Shown: piece after piece, positions 7,206-16,038 of the stretch
Position numbering within the stretch: position 1 is the stretch's first letter
How the letters are laid out: every line of letters starts with the position of its first letter
Source of the DNA: Candidatus Nitrosotenuis chungbukensis
Lineage (GTDB): Archaea > Thermoproteota > Nitrososphaeria > Nitrososphaerales > Nitrosopumilaceae
Assembly: GCF_000685395.1 (NCBI RefSeq)
Contig: NZ_AVSQ01000023.1
Location: 1 to 46,991 of the forward strand
Reading direction: 5' to 3'
Length of the DNA stretch: 46,991 nt
The notes under the pieces: generated by a model
Database searches by the model: none
Seen by the model: the letters and a program-made list of their open reading frames with translations, nothing else
Told to the model about the DNA's origin: nothing
Made by a program: the position numbers and the translations under genes

Positions 7206-9335
7206 ATGAGCAGGATCAATTTTGTAATTTTTAGTATTGCAGTATCTATTTTATTTTCTGGAGTAGCCCTAAGCAGCGCGTTTGCAGACACACCTGCCAA
7301 GAGCACCAATTTTGAAAAGACGACCATAATCGAATTTGAAAACAACGGCAATACCCAGATCAAGACAGTAAAGATGTGGCTTGGCCAAGACAGCGGCGCA
7401 TTCAAGTCATTCAAGACTGAAAGGGACTGGACAGGCACCAAGACTGCGCAGGGAATGCTCGTGTTTTCCACCGAAAAGCCGGTAAGCCAGGGCGAGTCAG
7501 TAAAGTTTGGAATAAAAACAGAAGTTGCAAGCCCCGGAATAAACTGGAAAACAATTGATGCAAGCGGGAACGACATTTCCATCGGAAAGGCAGCGCCAAA
7601 CACAGAACAGGAGGTGACCACGCCGCCAGTCACGCCGCCTGTAACACCGCCAACTACAAAACCGTCATCCAATTTCGACGATGCAACATTTAGAATAATT
7701 CCTGAAAAGCCAAAGAACGGGGACAACATCAGAATAGTAGGAGACGGCTTTCCTCCAAACAGGCAGATTAACTTTTACATTGATAACGAGATCATAGACG
7801 ACTTTATGACAGACGATTCAGGCCACCTGTTAGGAAAGGCCAAGATTCCAATAAACAAATTGGACAGAGTAGAGTTCTCCCTTGCAGATACAGACGGCAA
7901 CAAAAAGACAATCAGCATCAGAATTGACTATGTGGAAAGCCAGCCGGTAAACCCCAAGGAAAAACACATCACAGTAAAAGAGTTCCCAGAAATAGTACAG
8001 CCAGGCCAGACAGTCCATGCATCCGGCACCGGAAGCCCGGGGAGCACACTGACAATCACGTCCAAGGATCCCACTGGCAACAAGATATCCGAAGTCGCAA
8101 TTCCAGTTGACACTCAGGGAAACTGGTCCTATGACACAGTGATACCTCCAAACGTAGGAATCGGCTCAAGGACTGTTGAGATTAGCGACGGAACAGACAC
8201 CATAACAAAAACAGTAAGCATAACAGATCTAAGTTCGGTGGACATCACGTCATCTACCACACAGTACTCCCCAGGGGACAAAATGTTGTTCAATGTAACC
8301 TCGACGGCGGGCAAACCATTAGAAGTAGTGATAAAAGATCCAATCGGAAAGGAAATATTTTTCGACATCATACCAGTTGGCGATTCGGGATTTGTCGAGT
8401 TTGAATTTGCAACGGACGCAACATCGACAAAGGGCACGTACGTGGTGCTTGCAACCCAAGGGTCAGACACAGATGTGATCCGCATAGGCCTTGGTGAGCC
8501 ACCAGGGGAGAGCATTGTTGGGAAATTCGACAAGCTAAACTATTCCACAAGTGACAAGGCAAAGCTGACAATCCAGGGACCTGCAGACGCCAACGTCTCA
8601 ATACTGATCTTGGATCCATCAGACAAGGTAAAGGTCACAGACACCGCAACGCTGGGACTCGACGGGCGCAAAGATTACGAGATTGACCTGGCAGCGTACA
8701 AGTCTGGAGTTTATTCTGTAGTGCTAAAATACCAAAAGTCCCAAGACCTAGCAATATTCACAGTCGGTCTGCAGCTAGGCGCCGCAGGCGAGATAAAGAT
8801 GCAGACGACAAAGCAAGAGTACCAGCAGGGCAACGGCATACTTGTTTTGGGCTCAGCAAAACCAAACTCCCTGCTCAGCTTAAAGTTCAGCGACCCGACA
8901 GGCGCCACGGTAAGACAAAAGGATGTCTTTACTGACAAAAACGGCAAGTTTGCAGACTCGTCATTTAGGATTCCGGCAGACGGTGCGCAAGGAATATGGA
9001 CTGTCAGGGCAGAGAGCGGGGCAAACTATGCTGACGTAAAGATAAACGTTGCAGGCACTGCAAGCAACGAGTTCACAGTCAGCGTCGACAAGACAGCATA
9101 CAAGCCAAAAGACATGATCAAGATTTCCGGAGTCGGCGGAGGCAAGTCCCAGTCGGTGGTAGTTACAGTTTACAACTCGGCTAGCACAAAGATATTGGAT
9201 CTTAACACGTTTACAACTAGCGAAGGCATATTCAAGCTTGACTGGATCATACCAATAGACACGCCGCTTGGTGACTACAAGTTATCAGCAAAGACTGGAA
9301 GCAAGGTTGCCGAAGTAACGGTTTCCATCCAGTAG
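7206..9335 (+). CDS. Large secreted protein with repeated Ig-like beta-sandwich domains
   Basis: The 709-residue product has a clear signal peptide with a likely cleavage after SSAFA (residue 27). A globular domain follows, then a Pro/Thr linker at about 138-153 (TPPVTPPVTPPTT). After that come roughly six beta-sandwich modules of 80-100 residues, each starting with a phrase such as YSPGDKM, YQQGNGI or YKPKDMI and containing a glycine-rich turn. This resembles macroglobulin or Ig-like surface modules seen in archaeal cell-surface proteins. There is no C-terminal anchor, so it is either released or held by other envelope proteins. GGAG lies just before the ATG. An adhesin or S-layer-associated role is plausible but not shown. 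Confidence 0.85.
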   Translation: MSRINFVIFSIAVSILFSGVALSSAFADTPAKSTNFEKTTIIEFENNGNTQIKTVKMWLGQDSGAFKSFKTERDWTGTKTAQGMLVFSTEKPVSQGESVKFGIKTEVASPGINWKTIDASGNDISIGKAAPNTEQEVTTPPVTPPVTPPTTKPSSNFDDATFRIIPEKPKNGDNIRIVGDGFPPNRQINFYIDNEIIDDFMTDDSGHLLGKAKIPINKLDRVEFSLADTDGNKKTISIRIDYVESQPVNPKEKHITVKEFPEIVQPGQTVHASGTGSPGSTLTITSKDPTGNKISEVAIPVDTQGNWSYDTVIPPNVGIGSRTVEISDGTDTITKTVSITDLSSVDITSSTTQYSPGDKMLFNVTSTAGKPLEVVIKDPIGKEIFFDIIPVGDSGFVEFEFATDATSTKGTYVVLATQGSDTDVIRIGLGEPPGESIVGKFDKLNYSTSDKAKLTIQGPADANVSILILDPSDKVKVTDTATLGLDGRKDYEIDLAAYKSGVYSVVLKYQKSQDLAIFTVGLQLGAAGEIKMQTTKQEYQQGNGILVLGSAKPNSLLSLKFSDPTGATVRQKDVFTDKNGKFADSSFRIPADGAQGIWTVRAESGANYADVKINVAGTASNEFTVSVDKTAYKPKDMIKISGVGGGKSQSVVVTVYNSASTKILDLNTFTTSEGIFKLDWIIPIDTPLGDYKLSAKTGSKVAEVTVSIQ

Positions 9336-9377
9336 ATCAAGAAACGCTTTTTATTACTCTACGCAAGGGTAATCGAT

Positions 9378-9890
9378 ATGAATCTAAAAAACATAATTGA
9401 TGAATACCCGAATTTTCCAAAAAAAGGAATATTGTTCCGTGACATTAGCCCGATTTTAAGAAACCCGGCAGCACTCTCGCATGTAGTTGACGAGTTTTCA
9501 AAACGATTCCACACAAACGATGTGGACGTCCTTGCAGGAATAGAGTCAAGGGGATTTCCCCTTGCGTGCGCGCTTAGCCTCAAGTACAACAAGGGCATGA
9601 TGATGATAAGAAAGCAGGGAAAGCTTCCAGGTGCCACGGTCAAAAAGGCGTACGACATCGAGTACGGCAAGGCAATAATGGAAATCCAGAAAAACTCCAT
9701 CAAAAAGGATCAGAGGGTGCTGATCTGCGACGACTTGCTTGCAACAGGCGGAACTGCGAGGGCGGCTGCAGAGCTTGTCGAAAAGATAGGAGGAAAGGTA
9801 ACAGGGTTTGCGTTCATGGTAGAACTAACGGATCTTAACGGAATGAAGAAACTAACAAAGTACAGATGCGAGTCGCTGGTGAAATACTAG
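9378..9890 (+). CDS. apt: Adenine phosphoribosyltransferase
   Basis: The enzyme converts adenine and PRPP to AMP. The 170-residue length is typical of Apt. The N-terminus has the family phrase [16 protein letters not shown] at 9-24. The PRPP-binding loop is [17 protein letters not shown] near 115-131. The gene overlaps the next one by a single base if that gene starts at GTG 9890. The next gene encodes MTA phosphorylase, which releases adenine, so the pair forms a salvage unit: adenine from methylthioadenosine goes to AMP. A minus-strand reading of the same region is not supported. Confidence 0.95.
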   Translation: MNLKNIIDEYPNFPKKGILFRDISPILRNPAALSHVVDEFSKRFHTNDVDVLAGIESRGFPLACALSLKYNKGMMMIRKQGKLPGATVKKAYDIEYGKAIMEIQKNSIKKDQRVLICDDLLATGGTARAAAELVEKIGGKVTGFAFMVELTDLNGMKKLTKYRCESLVKY

Positions 9891-10678
9891 TGGAGCAAGC
9901 AGAGATAGGGATTTTCGGCGGGACAGGAATCTATGATTCTGGCCTCCTAAAGGAAGTAAAAGAAATCACAGTGGACACGCCGTACGGCAAGACGTCTGAC
10001 TCCATTACAGTTGGCGTGTTTGAGGGGAGAAAAATTGCATTCATGCCAAGGCACGGCAGAAAGCACACCATCCCGCCGCACATGATAAACTATCGGGCAA
10101 ACATCTGGGCCTTTAAGCAGATGGGGATAACCCGAATAATTGCGCCGTCTGCAGTTGGGAGCCTCAAGGAGGAACACGCGCCAGGCGACTTTGTCCTGCC
10201 AAACCAGTTCATCGACTTTACAAAATCGCGCAAGCTGTCGTTTTCAGAGGAGGGACGAGTCATACACATTTCCGTTGCAGACCCGTTCTGCCCTGAGCTC
10301 CAGTCGGCAATCCTAAGGGCAGCCGATGCGCAAAAAATTCCAGTCCACAGAGACTGCACATACGTGTGCATAGAGGGACCAAGATTCTCAACAAAGGCCG
10401 AGTCCAAGTTTTACCGCTCCATGAACGCAGACATCATTGGCATGACACTTGTCCCAGAGTGCCAGCTTGCACGGGAGGCACAGATTTGCTATGCGTCAAT
10501 ATCCACGGTGACAGACTATGACGTGTGGGCAGAAAAGCCAGTCACTGCAAAAGATGTCCTGGAGACCCTGTCAAAAAATGTCGCAAACACGAAAAAGATC
10601 CTCACATCAATTCCAAACGAGATACCCCACACAAGGGGTTGCTCCTGCGCAAAGGCGCTAGAAGAAGCAGAGTTCTAG
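9890..10678 (+). CDS. mtnP: S-methyl-5'-thioadenosine phosphorylase
   Basis: This enzyme phosphorolyses methylthioadenosine to adenine and 5-methylthioribose-1-phosphate. Conserved pieces are the phosphate loop [10 protein letters not shown], the [13 protein letters not shown] segment, [12 protein letters not shown] and MTLVPE. The base-recognition loop TVTDYDVW has the Asp pair typical of adenine-specific members rather than guanosine phosphorylases. The frame is open back to an ATG at 9866, but I prefer the GTG at 9890, which overlaps the apt stop by one base and has a GGTGA ribosome-site-like sequence 7 nt upstream. Either choice changes only eight residues. Confidence 0.93.
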   Translation: MEQAEIGIFGGTGIYDSGLLKEVKEITVDTPYGKTSDSITVGVFEGRKIAFMPRHGRKHTIPPHMINYRANIWAFKQMGITRIIAPSAVGSLKEEHAPGDFVLPNQFIDFTKSRKLSFSEEGRVIHISVADPFCPELQSAILRAADAQKIPVHRDCTYVCIEGPRFSTKAESKFYRSMNADIIGMTLVPECQLAREAQICYASISTVTDYDVWAEKPVTAKDVLETLSKNVANTKKILTSIPNEIPHTRGCSCAKALEEAEF

Positions 10679-10992
10679 TCGTCCACAAAGGACTCTTTGT
10701 CAAGCCCTTCGGGCAGTGTGAGGTTTCCCTGAATCAGGTTTTTTTGCAATTCATCAATTATCTCATCCACGTCAAGCCCCATGCTTTTGAGTTCTTTTTC
10801 CGTAGACTTTGTTATCTTTGCCCCGATGTTGTGGCCGCCGATCCTTCCAAATGCAATTGCTGTAAACGGGAATATTTTTTGAGAAACTGTAAACGTTCCG
10901 GTGATTTTTGCCGCCATCTGCGTTCCCTTGAGGCTTTTGATGGTAACTGAAAGATCCAACTTAGATCTCGATTGCTTTGTTGACGTGATCAT
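10675..10992 (-). CDS. Conserved hypothetical small protein
   Basis: The product of up to 105 residues has a predicted strand-rich N-terminal half and a C-terminal amphipathic helix with acidic residues. I do not recognise the family. The longest reading starts at ATG 10992 and overlaps the upstream gene by 32 bp. A TTG at 10957-10959, with a GAGAT sequence just upstream, would remove the overlap and give about 94 residues beginning with [12 protein letters not shown]. It is the last gene of a three- or four-gene minus-strand group and ends 4 bp inside the convergent mtnP gene. Confidence 0.65.
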   Translation of the reverse strand: MITSTKQSRSKLDLSVTIKSLKGTQMAAKITGTFTVSQKIFPFTAIAFGRIGGHNIGAKITKSTEKELKSMGLDVDEIIDELQKNLIQGNLTLPEGLDKESFVDD

Positions 10993-11359
10993 CTATTAGA
11001 AAACTAGCATATTCTGGGTTGTCGACCTTGTAGTCCCTTACCGGCAGCTCCACCACCTTGTCGTCCGGGTTTTCCACCTTTATGGTGCCGTCCTTCTTTA
11101 GCCTGACAAGGTTCCACCTCTCCTTTCCTTTGAAGAGCTTTCGCACAAGGATTGCCCATTTCTCATCGGCTTCGATTTTCGGCATCCCCACATAGTCAGA
11201 TATGGATTCTATTCCAAGCTGCTTTTCTTCGCAGAATTTCTTTTTGCAGATTGCGCATCGCCATGTATCCACTGAGCCGATTGTCCTTTCGTCTATGTTG
11301 ATGTTTGTAACCCCAAAGTACACTATCTGGTGTTTGCAGGTTTCAGTGTCAACGCTCAT
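10961..11359 (-). CDS. Hypothetical protein with Cys/His metal-type motif
   Basis: The 132-residue protein carries C8-x-H10 near the N-terminus and C35-x2-C38 plus C43 in TWRCAICKKKFC. This looks like a split zinc-ribbon. The rest is mixed alpha/beta and charged, with no membrane segment or signal peptide. The ATG lies shortly downstream of a winged-helix gene on the same strand, so they are likely co-transcribed. A nucleic-acid or protein-binding zinc domain would be the simplest reading, but no function can be assigned. Confidence 0.7.
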   Translation of the reverse strand: MSVDTETCKHQIVYFGVTNINIDERTIGSVDTWRCAICKKKFCEEKQLGIESISDYVGMPKIEADEKWAILVRKLFKGKERWNLVRLKKDGTIKVENPDDKVVELPVRDYKVDNPEYASFLIDDHVNKAIEI

Positions 11360-11381
11360 TATTTCTCACCTTACAAAAGTC

Positions 11382-11744
11382 CTATTTAGTCCTAGTCCTC
11401 GCGTCGTCGTACGGCCTCTCAAGTGCGACGCCGATGTTGTCAACTATCAGATTTTTCTTAAACTCGATGTGTTCCCGGGAGCACATCTTTCTGTACATGT
11501 TTACCGCGGTGAATCTTGGGTGCATTGCCTCAAAGGTGGTCTTTGTCATCTCGATAAAGCCGCCAAGAATCACAAGGCTTTGCGCCACGGTGAGCGCGTC
11601 ATCGTACGGGATTCCAAGCTCAGAGGCGATTTGCGATACGTCCATCTTCCCCTTTGTGGTGACAAGCAGGAACGCCTTTGCCTCTATCGGGTTTAGCTGG
11701 ATCTCGTTGATCAGATCGCTTTCTATTTTGCTCAGGTCCATCAA
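11382..11744 (-). CDS. TrmB-like winged-helix protein
   Basis: This 120-residue protein has a helix-rich N-terminus, then VSQIASELGIPYDDALTVAQSL, a typical helix-turn-helix, with a following strand pair. The phrase NPIEAKAFLLVTTKGKM resembles the first helix of TrmB-family regulators (N-x-x-E-A-K/R-x-Y/F). The sugar-binding domain of full-length TrmB is absent, so this is a stand-alone wHTH. DNA binding is likely; the target is unknown. It heads a run of small minus-strand genes. Confidence 0.72.
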   Translation of the reverse strand: MMDLSKIESDLINEIQLNPIEAKAFLLVTTKGKMDVSQIASELGIPYDDALTVAQSLVILGGFIEMTKTTFEAMHPRFTAVNMYRKMCSREHIEFKKNLIVDNIGVALERPYDDARTRTK

Positions 11745-11772
11745 GGAGTGATGGGCGATTTCTGTAATTAAA

Positions 11773-11994
11773 CTAGACCTGCTTTGCCTTGAAGAGCTTT
11801 TTTGCCAGCTTTAGCGAAAATCCCATTCCGATAAAGTGCACCACGACTCCAATCACAAGTGCGACGTATTTTTCTCCAGTTACAAACCAGCTTATGAAAA
11901 AGGCAGCCAGAGACGGGACGGTGATTATCAGCCCAATTAGAGAGCCCTTGAGAAAAATTTCCCTTGTCGGTCGCGACGGGCCTTGTTTATCCAA
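11773..11994 (-). CDS. Small two-helix membrane protein
   Basis: The 73-residue product has two hydrophobic segments at about 16-36 and 43-62, with a basic N-terminus and a Lys-rich C-terminal tail. The topology suggests both ends inside the cell. No family is recognised. It lies 28 bp upstream of the TrmB-like gene on the same strand and is divergent from the membrane Hsp20-like gene. Confidence 0.6.
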   Translation of the reverse strand: MDKQGPSRPTREIFLKGSLIGLIITVPSLAAFFISWFVTGEKYVALVIGVVVHFIGMGFSLKLAKKLFKAKQV

Positions 11995-12081
11995 TGAATC
12001 GGTTGGATTTAGGCGATAATAAAAATCGACCTTAGATTGAGCGGCGTCTAAAAGCCAAAGATGCTTTATATTTTAGAAGAT

Positions 12082-12567
12082 ATGAATTCATGTGAATTGG
12101 CAAGCTATCGAAGAACCTACCCCAACGGGCAATCCCTGAATTTCATCATTCCAATCATGATCATCTTGTTTCTTGGCATAGTGTACATGATGTCGATGCG
12201 ATATGGACAGGGCTCTGTCAGCTTCATCCTAGTCGGGATTGCAGCTGCAACCATGGTTTACTGGGGATGGGTGCTCAAAAAGATGACAAAGCAGGACAAG
12301 CCAAAGTACACTGCGCGCGACACCGAAAGCAAGAACTGGGTCTATGATTTGATCAAGGGCGAGTCCGAAATTGTCTTTGTCGCAGAGGTCCCGGGGCCGG
12401 ACGACAAGATAACGGTAAGGTTTGTCGACGGCATACTGTACGTGAGGGGCGCAGGCGGTTTCTCAAAGGAAATACCAATAGACGGCGCAACTGACATGCA
12501 AATACAGGACTTCAAGTACAGAAACGGCGTCCTTACCTTGAGAATTAGAAAGGCTACAGACTCTTAG
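12082..12567 (+). CDS. Membrane-anchored Hsp20/alpha-crystallin-like protein
   Basis: From the chosen ATG the product is 161 residues. Two hydrophobic segments (about 20-38 and 47-66) are followed by a short linker. The C-terminal domain has the pattern of an alpha-crystallin domain: a strand with EVPGPDDKITVRF, then DGILYVRG, FSKEIPI and the closing NGVLTLRI. That closing phrase is the hallmark NGVL motif of small heat-shock proteins. The frame is open to an ATG at 12061, but a TATA box (TTTATATT, 12065-12072) lies between that codon and 12082, so initiation at 12082 or the in-frame TTG at 12097 is more likely. A membrane-tethered chaperone is the inferred role. Confidence 0.7.
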   Translation: MNSCELASYRRTYPNGQSLNFIIPIMIILFLGIVYMMSMRYGQGSVSFILVGIAAATMVYWGWVLKKMTKQDKPKYTARDTESKNWVYDLIKGESEIVFVAEVPGPDDKITVRFVDGILYVRGAGGFSKEIPIDGATDMQIQDFKYRNGVLTLRIRKATDS

Positions 12568-13660
12568 ACAGTTCCAGCTTTTGCGGAAGATACTTGTCGG
12601 TGATGTTTGTCAGACCGTACTTTGAGAATGCTTCCAGCTCTGCCTTTCGTTTTATTTTGAGAAATATTTCAAGCTCAGTCTTCCAGATTCCCTCCTGGTA
12701 TCTTGGGTCCTTTTGCAAATCGTAAATCCTCTTGATGTCAGACTCTGTCATAGGTATGGTCGGGAGCTTGAACTTGTCAATGTCAGATGCCCACACGCCC
12801 ATCCACTTTGCGTCAGGCACTGTCAGCTCCCTTAGGTGCGCCGCGTTTGCAGAGCCGGATTTTATCACCATTGCAATGTGCTCCCCGTACACGTCCCCGT
12901 CAGTCAGTATAACAACTGGAAGTTTCATCTGCTCGTGCAGCCTCTTTAGGAGGTACCTTGTTGCCCGCGGCGCCTGACCTGCAGTGTCGACTATAATGGC
13001 CTTGAATTTCTTGTCGACCTTTTCCTCGATGAACCTTGTGAAAAGTCCACCTTTCTCTATTGCAATTACCAGCTCAGCGCTTGTGTCGACCAGCTCCGCG
13101 CTGCTAAGGCTTGGCCCAATCAGGTATCCGTCTGGATGGTTAGAAAGGTTGGTTCTCTTTCCCTCGTATCCTGGAACCGTATACTCTATTGTGAGATCCC
13201 CAAAGATGCTGCTTCGCTCCTCTGGAAATATGTGAAAGTCCTCGCGCGGCCTTGCAAGCACTGCCTCAAGGTCAACTATGATATTGTCAGACTCAGGCTG
13301 GTCCTCAAACTCGACCTCGAATGCCTGCGATGAATAGTAAACGTCTCGAAGCGTTGATGATTTTTTTTCGTGTACCAGCCTGTTTGCAAAAAACGCAAGC
13401 CACATCAGCTGTGTAAAGGAGCGAAGCTGCGACATGTTGCGCGAGCTGCGGAGGCTTGCTGCGTTTCCAAGGATGTACTGCCGTAGTTTTTTGTCATACA
13501 CGATGTTGCTAACCGATCTGCTCGGGACTGAGAATTGTGGGAACTTGCCCTTGTCCAGATCATTATACACCTGGGCGCCCTGGAGCTTGAGCAAGTCCAG
13601 TAGCATGTCTCTCTTTTCGGTTGCCACCTTGGCTGCTTTATTGCTCTTCGACTTGGACAT
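12554..13660 (-). CDS. top6A: DNA topoisomerase VI subunit A
   Basis: Subunit A makes the double-strand break in the type IIB topoisomerase; it is the Spo11 relative. The 368-residue protein has the catalytic tyrosine in LRDVYYSSQ (Y109, the second of the pair). The Toprim residues are E202 (IEKGGLF) and D254/D256 (LTDGDVYGEH). The usual archaeal Pro in TDGDPYG is Val here, a mild variation. The ATG overlaps the end of top6B by 23 bp, so translation is coupled. The gene converges with the Hsp20-like gene and overlaps it by 14 bp. Confidence 0.96.
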   Translation of the reverse strand: MSKSKSNKAAKVATEKRDMLLDLLKLQGAQVYNDLDKGKFPQFSVPSRSVSNIVYDKKLRQYILGNAASLRSSRNMSQLRSFTQLMWLAFFANRLVHEKKSSTLRDVYYSSQAFEVEFEDQPESDNIIVDLEAVLARPREDFHIFPEERSSIFGDLTIEYTVPGYEGKRTNLSNHPDGYLIGPSLSSAELVDTSAELVIAIEKGGLFTRFIEEKVDKKFKAIIVDTAGQAPRATRYLLKRLHEQMKLPVVILTDGDVYGEHIAMVIKSGSANAAHLRELTVPDAKWMGVWASDIDKFKLPTIPMTESDIKRIYDLQKDPRYQEGIWKTELEIFLKIKRKAELEAFSKYGLTNITDKYLPQKLELSKSL

Positions 13661-15476
13661 TGTTTAGATCCTTTATGACTTTCTTGTAGTCTGGCTCTTT
13701 ATTCTTACCTGCCAGCTCTGTTGAAAATTGTGCAATTAATGGAAGATATTTCAGGTAGAGGTTCGCCCTCTTTTTCTCTATTTCCGCAAGGCCGCGCTTT
13801 GACATGTATGCTGCAAGCTTCCTTGACAGATACTGGAGTGCAAGTCTGATTTCTTTTTCTATTTCCTCCCTGTCTGCCACGTTTTCTTTTCCGACTGTCT
13901 TGTACGGTATTCTAGTCGAGCAGATGTGGCTTACTATGACAACTGGGGACTCGTTTTTCACCTTGTACCTGTTCCAGTCAGTTTCGTTTACCACCTTTAG
14001 GACGACGTCGCTTCCCTCGTCATACAGTAGAGGAATTCTGTTTGCAAATCGGTACACGGTCATCTTTCCAGGCGGGATGTTTCCCCCGTACGCTATTCCC
14101 ATTTCCACCACAAACGGGAATCCGGAATACGCAGACGCGCTTCGCTGGTACACCTCCAAAAAGTCAGGCTTGAAGAACTGGCTCATTCCCTTTCGGAGCG
14201 GCTCCTCGCCTAACGGCGCCAGACAGCTTGGGTCCGGCGTCAAAAAGTCCTCGTACTTTTGCAGCGAGTCGCTGAGCTGGACTAGCTCCTCGTTTGTAAA
14301 AGAGCCGATTCTTTTTTCCGCCTTGAGGTTTGCAAATTCTGAAAACTTGATTGCAGTTGCCTGCCCGATTCTCTGGAACCTTTTTGTAAGAAATGTTACC
14401 AGGCTGTCGCCTTGCACGGTGTTTGCCAGCTGCTTGTAGTAGCTGCTTGACTTTGGCATGTCCACCGTCACCAGCTTAGAGTCGCCAAAGTCATAGTACG
14501 TGAGGCGCTTGTGCACAAGGTCGATGTCCTCCAGTCTTATTTTCATTATCTTGTCAAAGTCCATGTTCAGAAACGACATCACGGACACTATCACCCTGAC
14601 AGGTCTTGAGAGGGACGACCATTTTTTTTCCGCCCTTGCCATTATCCCCTCAAAGTTGAGGCTCTTTTTCGACAGTCCCAGCTCCTTCTTGACTTTGTCA
14701 ATCATCGCATTGTCAAGGACAGGCACCTGGTAGTGCGTGTCTGCAATCATTCGGCGTATGGTTTCAACGTCCACCCCGTGCGGGTGGGGCCTGATGATGG
14801 TGGGGGCAGGGGGCATGGTGTCCACTATTCTCTTGTACTGGAATTTCTCGCCCTTTGGATCGTCAAACGTTATTGTAGCATACGGGGTGATAAGCGAGGT
14901 CTGGTAAACATAATCGCGTATTTTTGATCCTGCCTTGGAATAGTCCCCGTCAAGTGTGATGCTGACGTTTAGCCCTTTCTTGTTGGTCTCCTCCTTTGTG
15001 TGCTTCATTATGACTGGCTTGTTTTTTTGTATGTCAAGCATCATCTCGTATTTGTGAAGTGTTTTTCCGTCAACTGAGCTTGACACTGTCACCGGCTTGT
15101 TTGTCGTAATCTGCCCGTACAGGATAGCCATGGTGGCGCCAAGGCCGAACATCCCCCTTGCCTGCTTTAGCCCGAATTTAGAGCCATAAAGAACTGTTCC
15201 AAATGCAAGCGGTATCTGGTTAGAGTCCATTCCAGGCCCGTTGTCCTTTACTGTCAGGACGTACGGCTTTGGGTCTGGCTTTTCAGGGTCGACAGCCTTG
15301 ATGTAAAGATGAATGTCAGGCAGTATTCCCTGCTGGTCGCATGCATCAAGCCCGTTTTCCACAAACTCCCTTACCGCAGTGTACAGCGACCTAGTCGGGT
15401 TGCTAAATCCTGCCAGGTCCCTGTTCCTGTAAAAAAATTCGCTTGGCGAAATCTGATTGAATACTTCTTTAGACAT
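13638..15476 (-). CDS. top6B: DNA topoisomerase VI subunit B
   Basis: Subunit B is the GHKL ATPase that drives strand passage. From the chosen ATG the protein is 612 residues. The ATP site includes E40/N41 (REFVENGLDACD), the DNGPGM loop at 78-83 and the glycine-rich ARGMFGLGATMA at 107-117. The transducer domain occupies the C-terminal half, with its conserved lysine loop not pinned down here. The frame is open a further 26 codons upstream, but that extension is antisense-like Cys/Trp/Lys-rich sequence inside the upstream KH gene. ATG 15476, overlapping that gene by 8 bp, gives the usual N-terminus. Confidence 0.95.
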   Translation of the reverse strand: MSKEVFNQISPSEFFYRNRDLAGFSNPTRSLYTAVREFVENGLDACDQQGILPDIHLYIKAVDPEKPDPKPYVLTVKDNGPGMDSNQIPLAFGTVLYGSKFGLKQARGMFGLGATMAILYGQITTNKPVTVSSSVDGKTLHKYEMMLDIQKNKPVIMKHTKEETNKKGLNVSITLDGDYSKAGSKIRDYVYQTSLITPYATITFDDPKGEKFQYKRIVDTMPPAPTIIRPHPHGVDVETIRRMIADTHYQVPVLDNAMIDKVKKELGLSKKSLNFEGIMARAEKKWSSLSRPVRVIVSVMSFLNMDFDKIMKIRLEDIDLVHKRLTYYDFGDSKLVTVDMPKSSSYYKQLANTVQGDSLVTFLTKRFQRIGQATAIKFSEFANLKAEKRIGSFTNEELVQLSDSLQKYEDFLTPDPSCLAPLGEEPLRKGMSQFFKPDFLEVYQRSASAYSGFPFVVEMGIAYGGNIPPGKMTVYRFANRIPLLYDEGSDVVLKVVNETDWNRYKVKNESPVVIVSHICSTRIPYKTVGKENVADREEIEKEIRLALQYLSRKLAAYMSKRGLAEIEKKRANLYLKYLPLIAQFSTELAGKNKEPDYKKVIKDLNNVQVEEQ

Positions 15477-16038
15477 CTTCTTTTTTTTCCCACAACTGCA
15501 TTCGATCCATCTTTTGCCGTCTACGGTCCGCCTCCAGCTTTCCATACACCACACCGTGTCTGCTTCCGTTTGATATCGACGTGACGGCAGCTATTGCCAT
15601 TTTGATCTGGTGCGGCTCTCCAATTATTGAAACGGTTTTTCCATAAACTGAGATATTTGTGTTAGTAAGATTTTCCATGTTTGTCCTTGCTCTACCTCCC
15701 TCTCCAATTATTCTTCCTTTTATCCTTTCAATTTGCTGCGGAGACTTGCCGGCAAAGTCCCTAAGATCTATCACATGCAACAAGTAATCGCCAGTCATCA
15801 GCTTCATCGCGTTTTGCGGCGAGAACCCGCGGCCTATTGCAGAAATTACCTCCATTGCCTTAAACGGCTGCATGTCCTCCACGTTTCCCTCCGTCATGAT
15901 TTCAATTTCTCCTGACTCGCCGTCTATGTTTAATTTGACAGAACAGCTTTTTTCAATCTCCTGTTTTACTTTTCCAGACTTGCCAATCAGAGCGCCTACG
16001 CGGTCCACTGGAATTCTAACTATTTTCTCAAAGCTCAT
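15469..16038 (-). CDS. Pno1/Dim2-like two-KH-domain ribosome assembly protein
   Basis: The 189-residue protein has two KH domains. The first carries VGALIGKSGKVKQEIE at about 14-29 and the second GRIIGEGGRARTNMEN at about 108-123; both are GxxG-type RNA-binding loops. This matches archaeal Pno1 (Dim2/Krr1-like), which in eukaryotes binds 18S rRNA during 40S maturation together with Rio1. The Rio1 kinase gene is immediately upstream and overlaps its start by 4 bp, which supports a shared role in small-subunit biogenesis. Confidence 0.9.
   Translation of the reverse strand: MSFEKIVRIPVDRVGALIGKSGKVKQEIEKSCSVKLNIDGESGEIEIMTEGNVEDMQPFKAMEVISAIGRGFSPQNAMKLMTGDYLLHVIDLRDFAGKSPQQIERIKGRIIGEGGRARTNMENLTNTNISVYGKTVSIIGEPHQIKMAIAAVTSISNGSRHGVVYGKLEADRRRQKMDRMQLWEKKEDV

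Noticed and set aside
7121-7729. 202-codon minus-strand frame within the start of the secreted beta-sandwich gene
   Set aside because: The plus-strand gene has a clear signal peptide and long repeated domains. The minus frame is a shadow of Pro/Thr-coding sequence.
9866-9889. Earlier ATG start for MTA phosphorylase
   Set aside because: It overlaps apt by 25 bp and lacks a ribosome-site-like sequence. GTG 9890 has GGTGA at 7 nt and a one-base overlap.
15477-15554. N-terminal extension of topoisomerase VI subunit B
   Set aside because: The extra 26 residues (Trp/Cys/Lys-rich) are not found in the family and lie inside the upstream KH gene.
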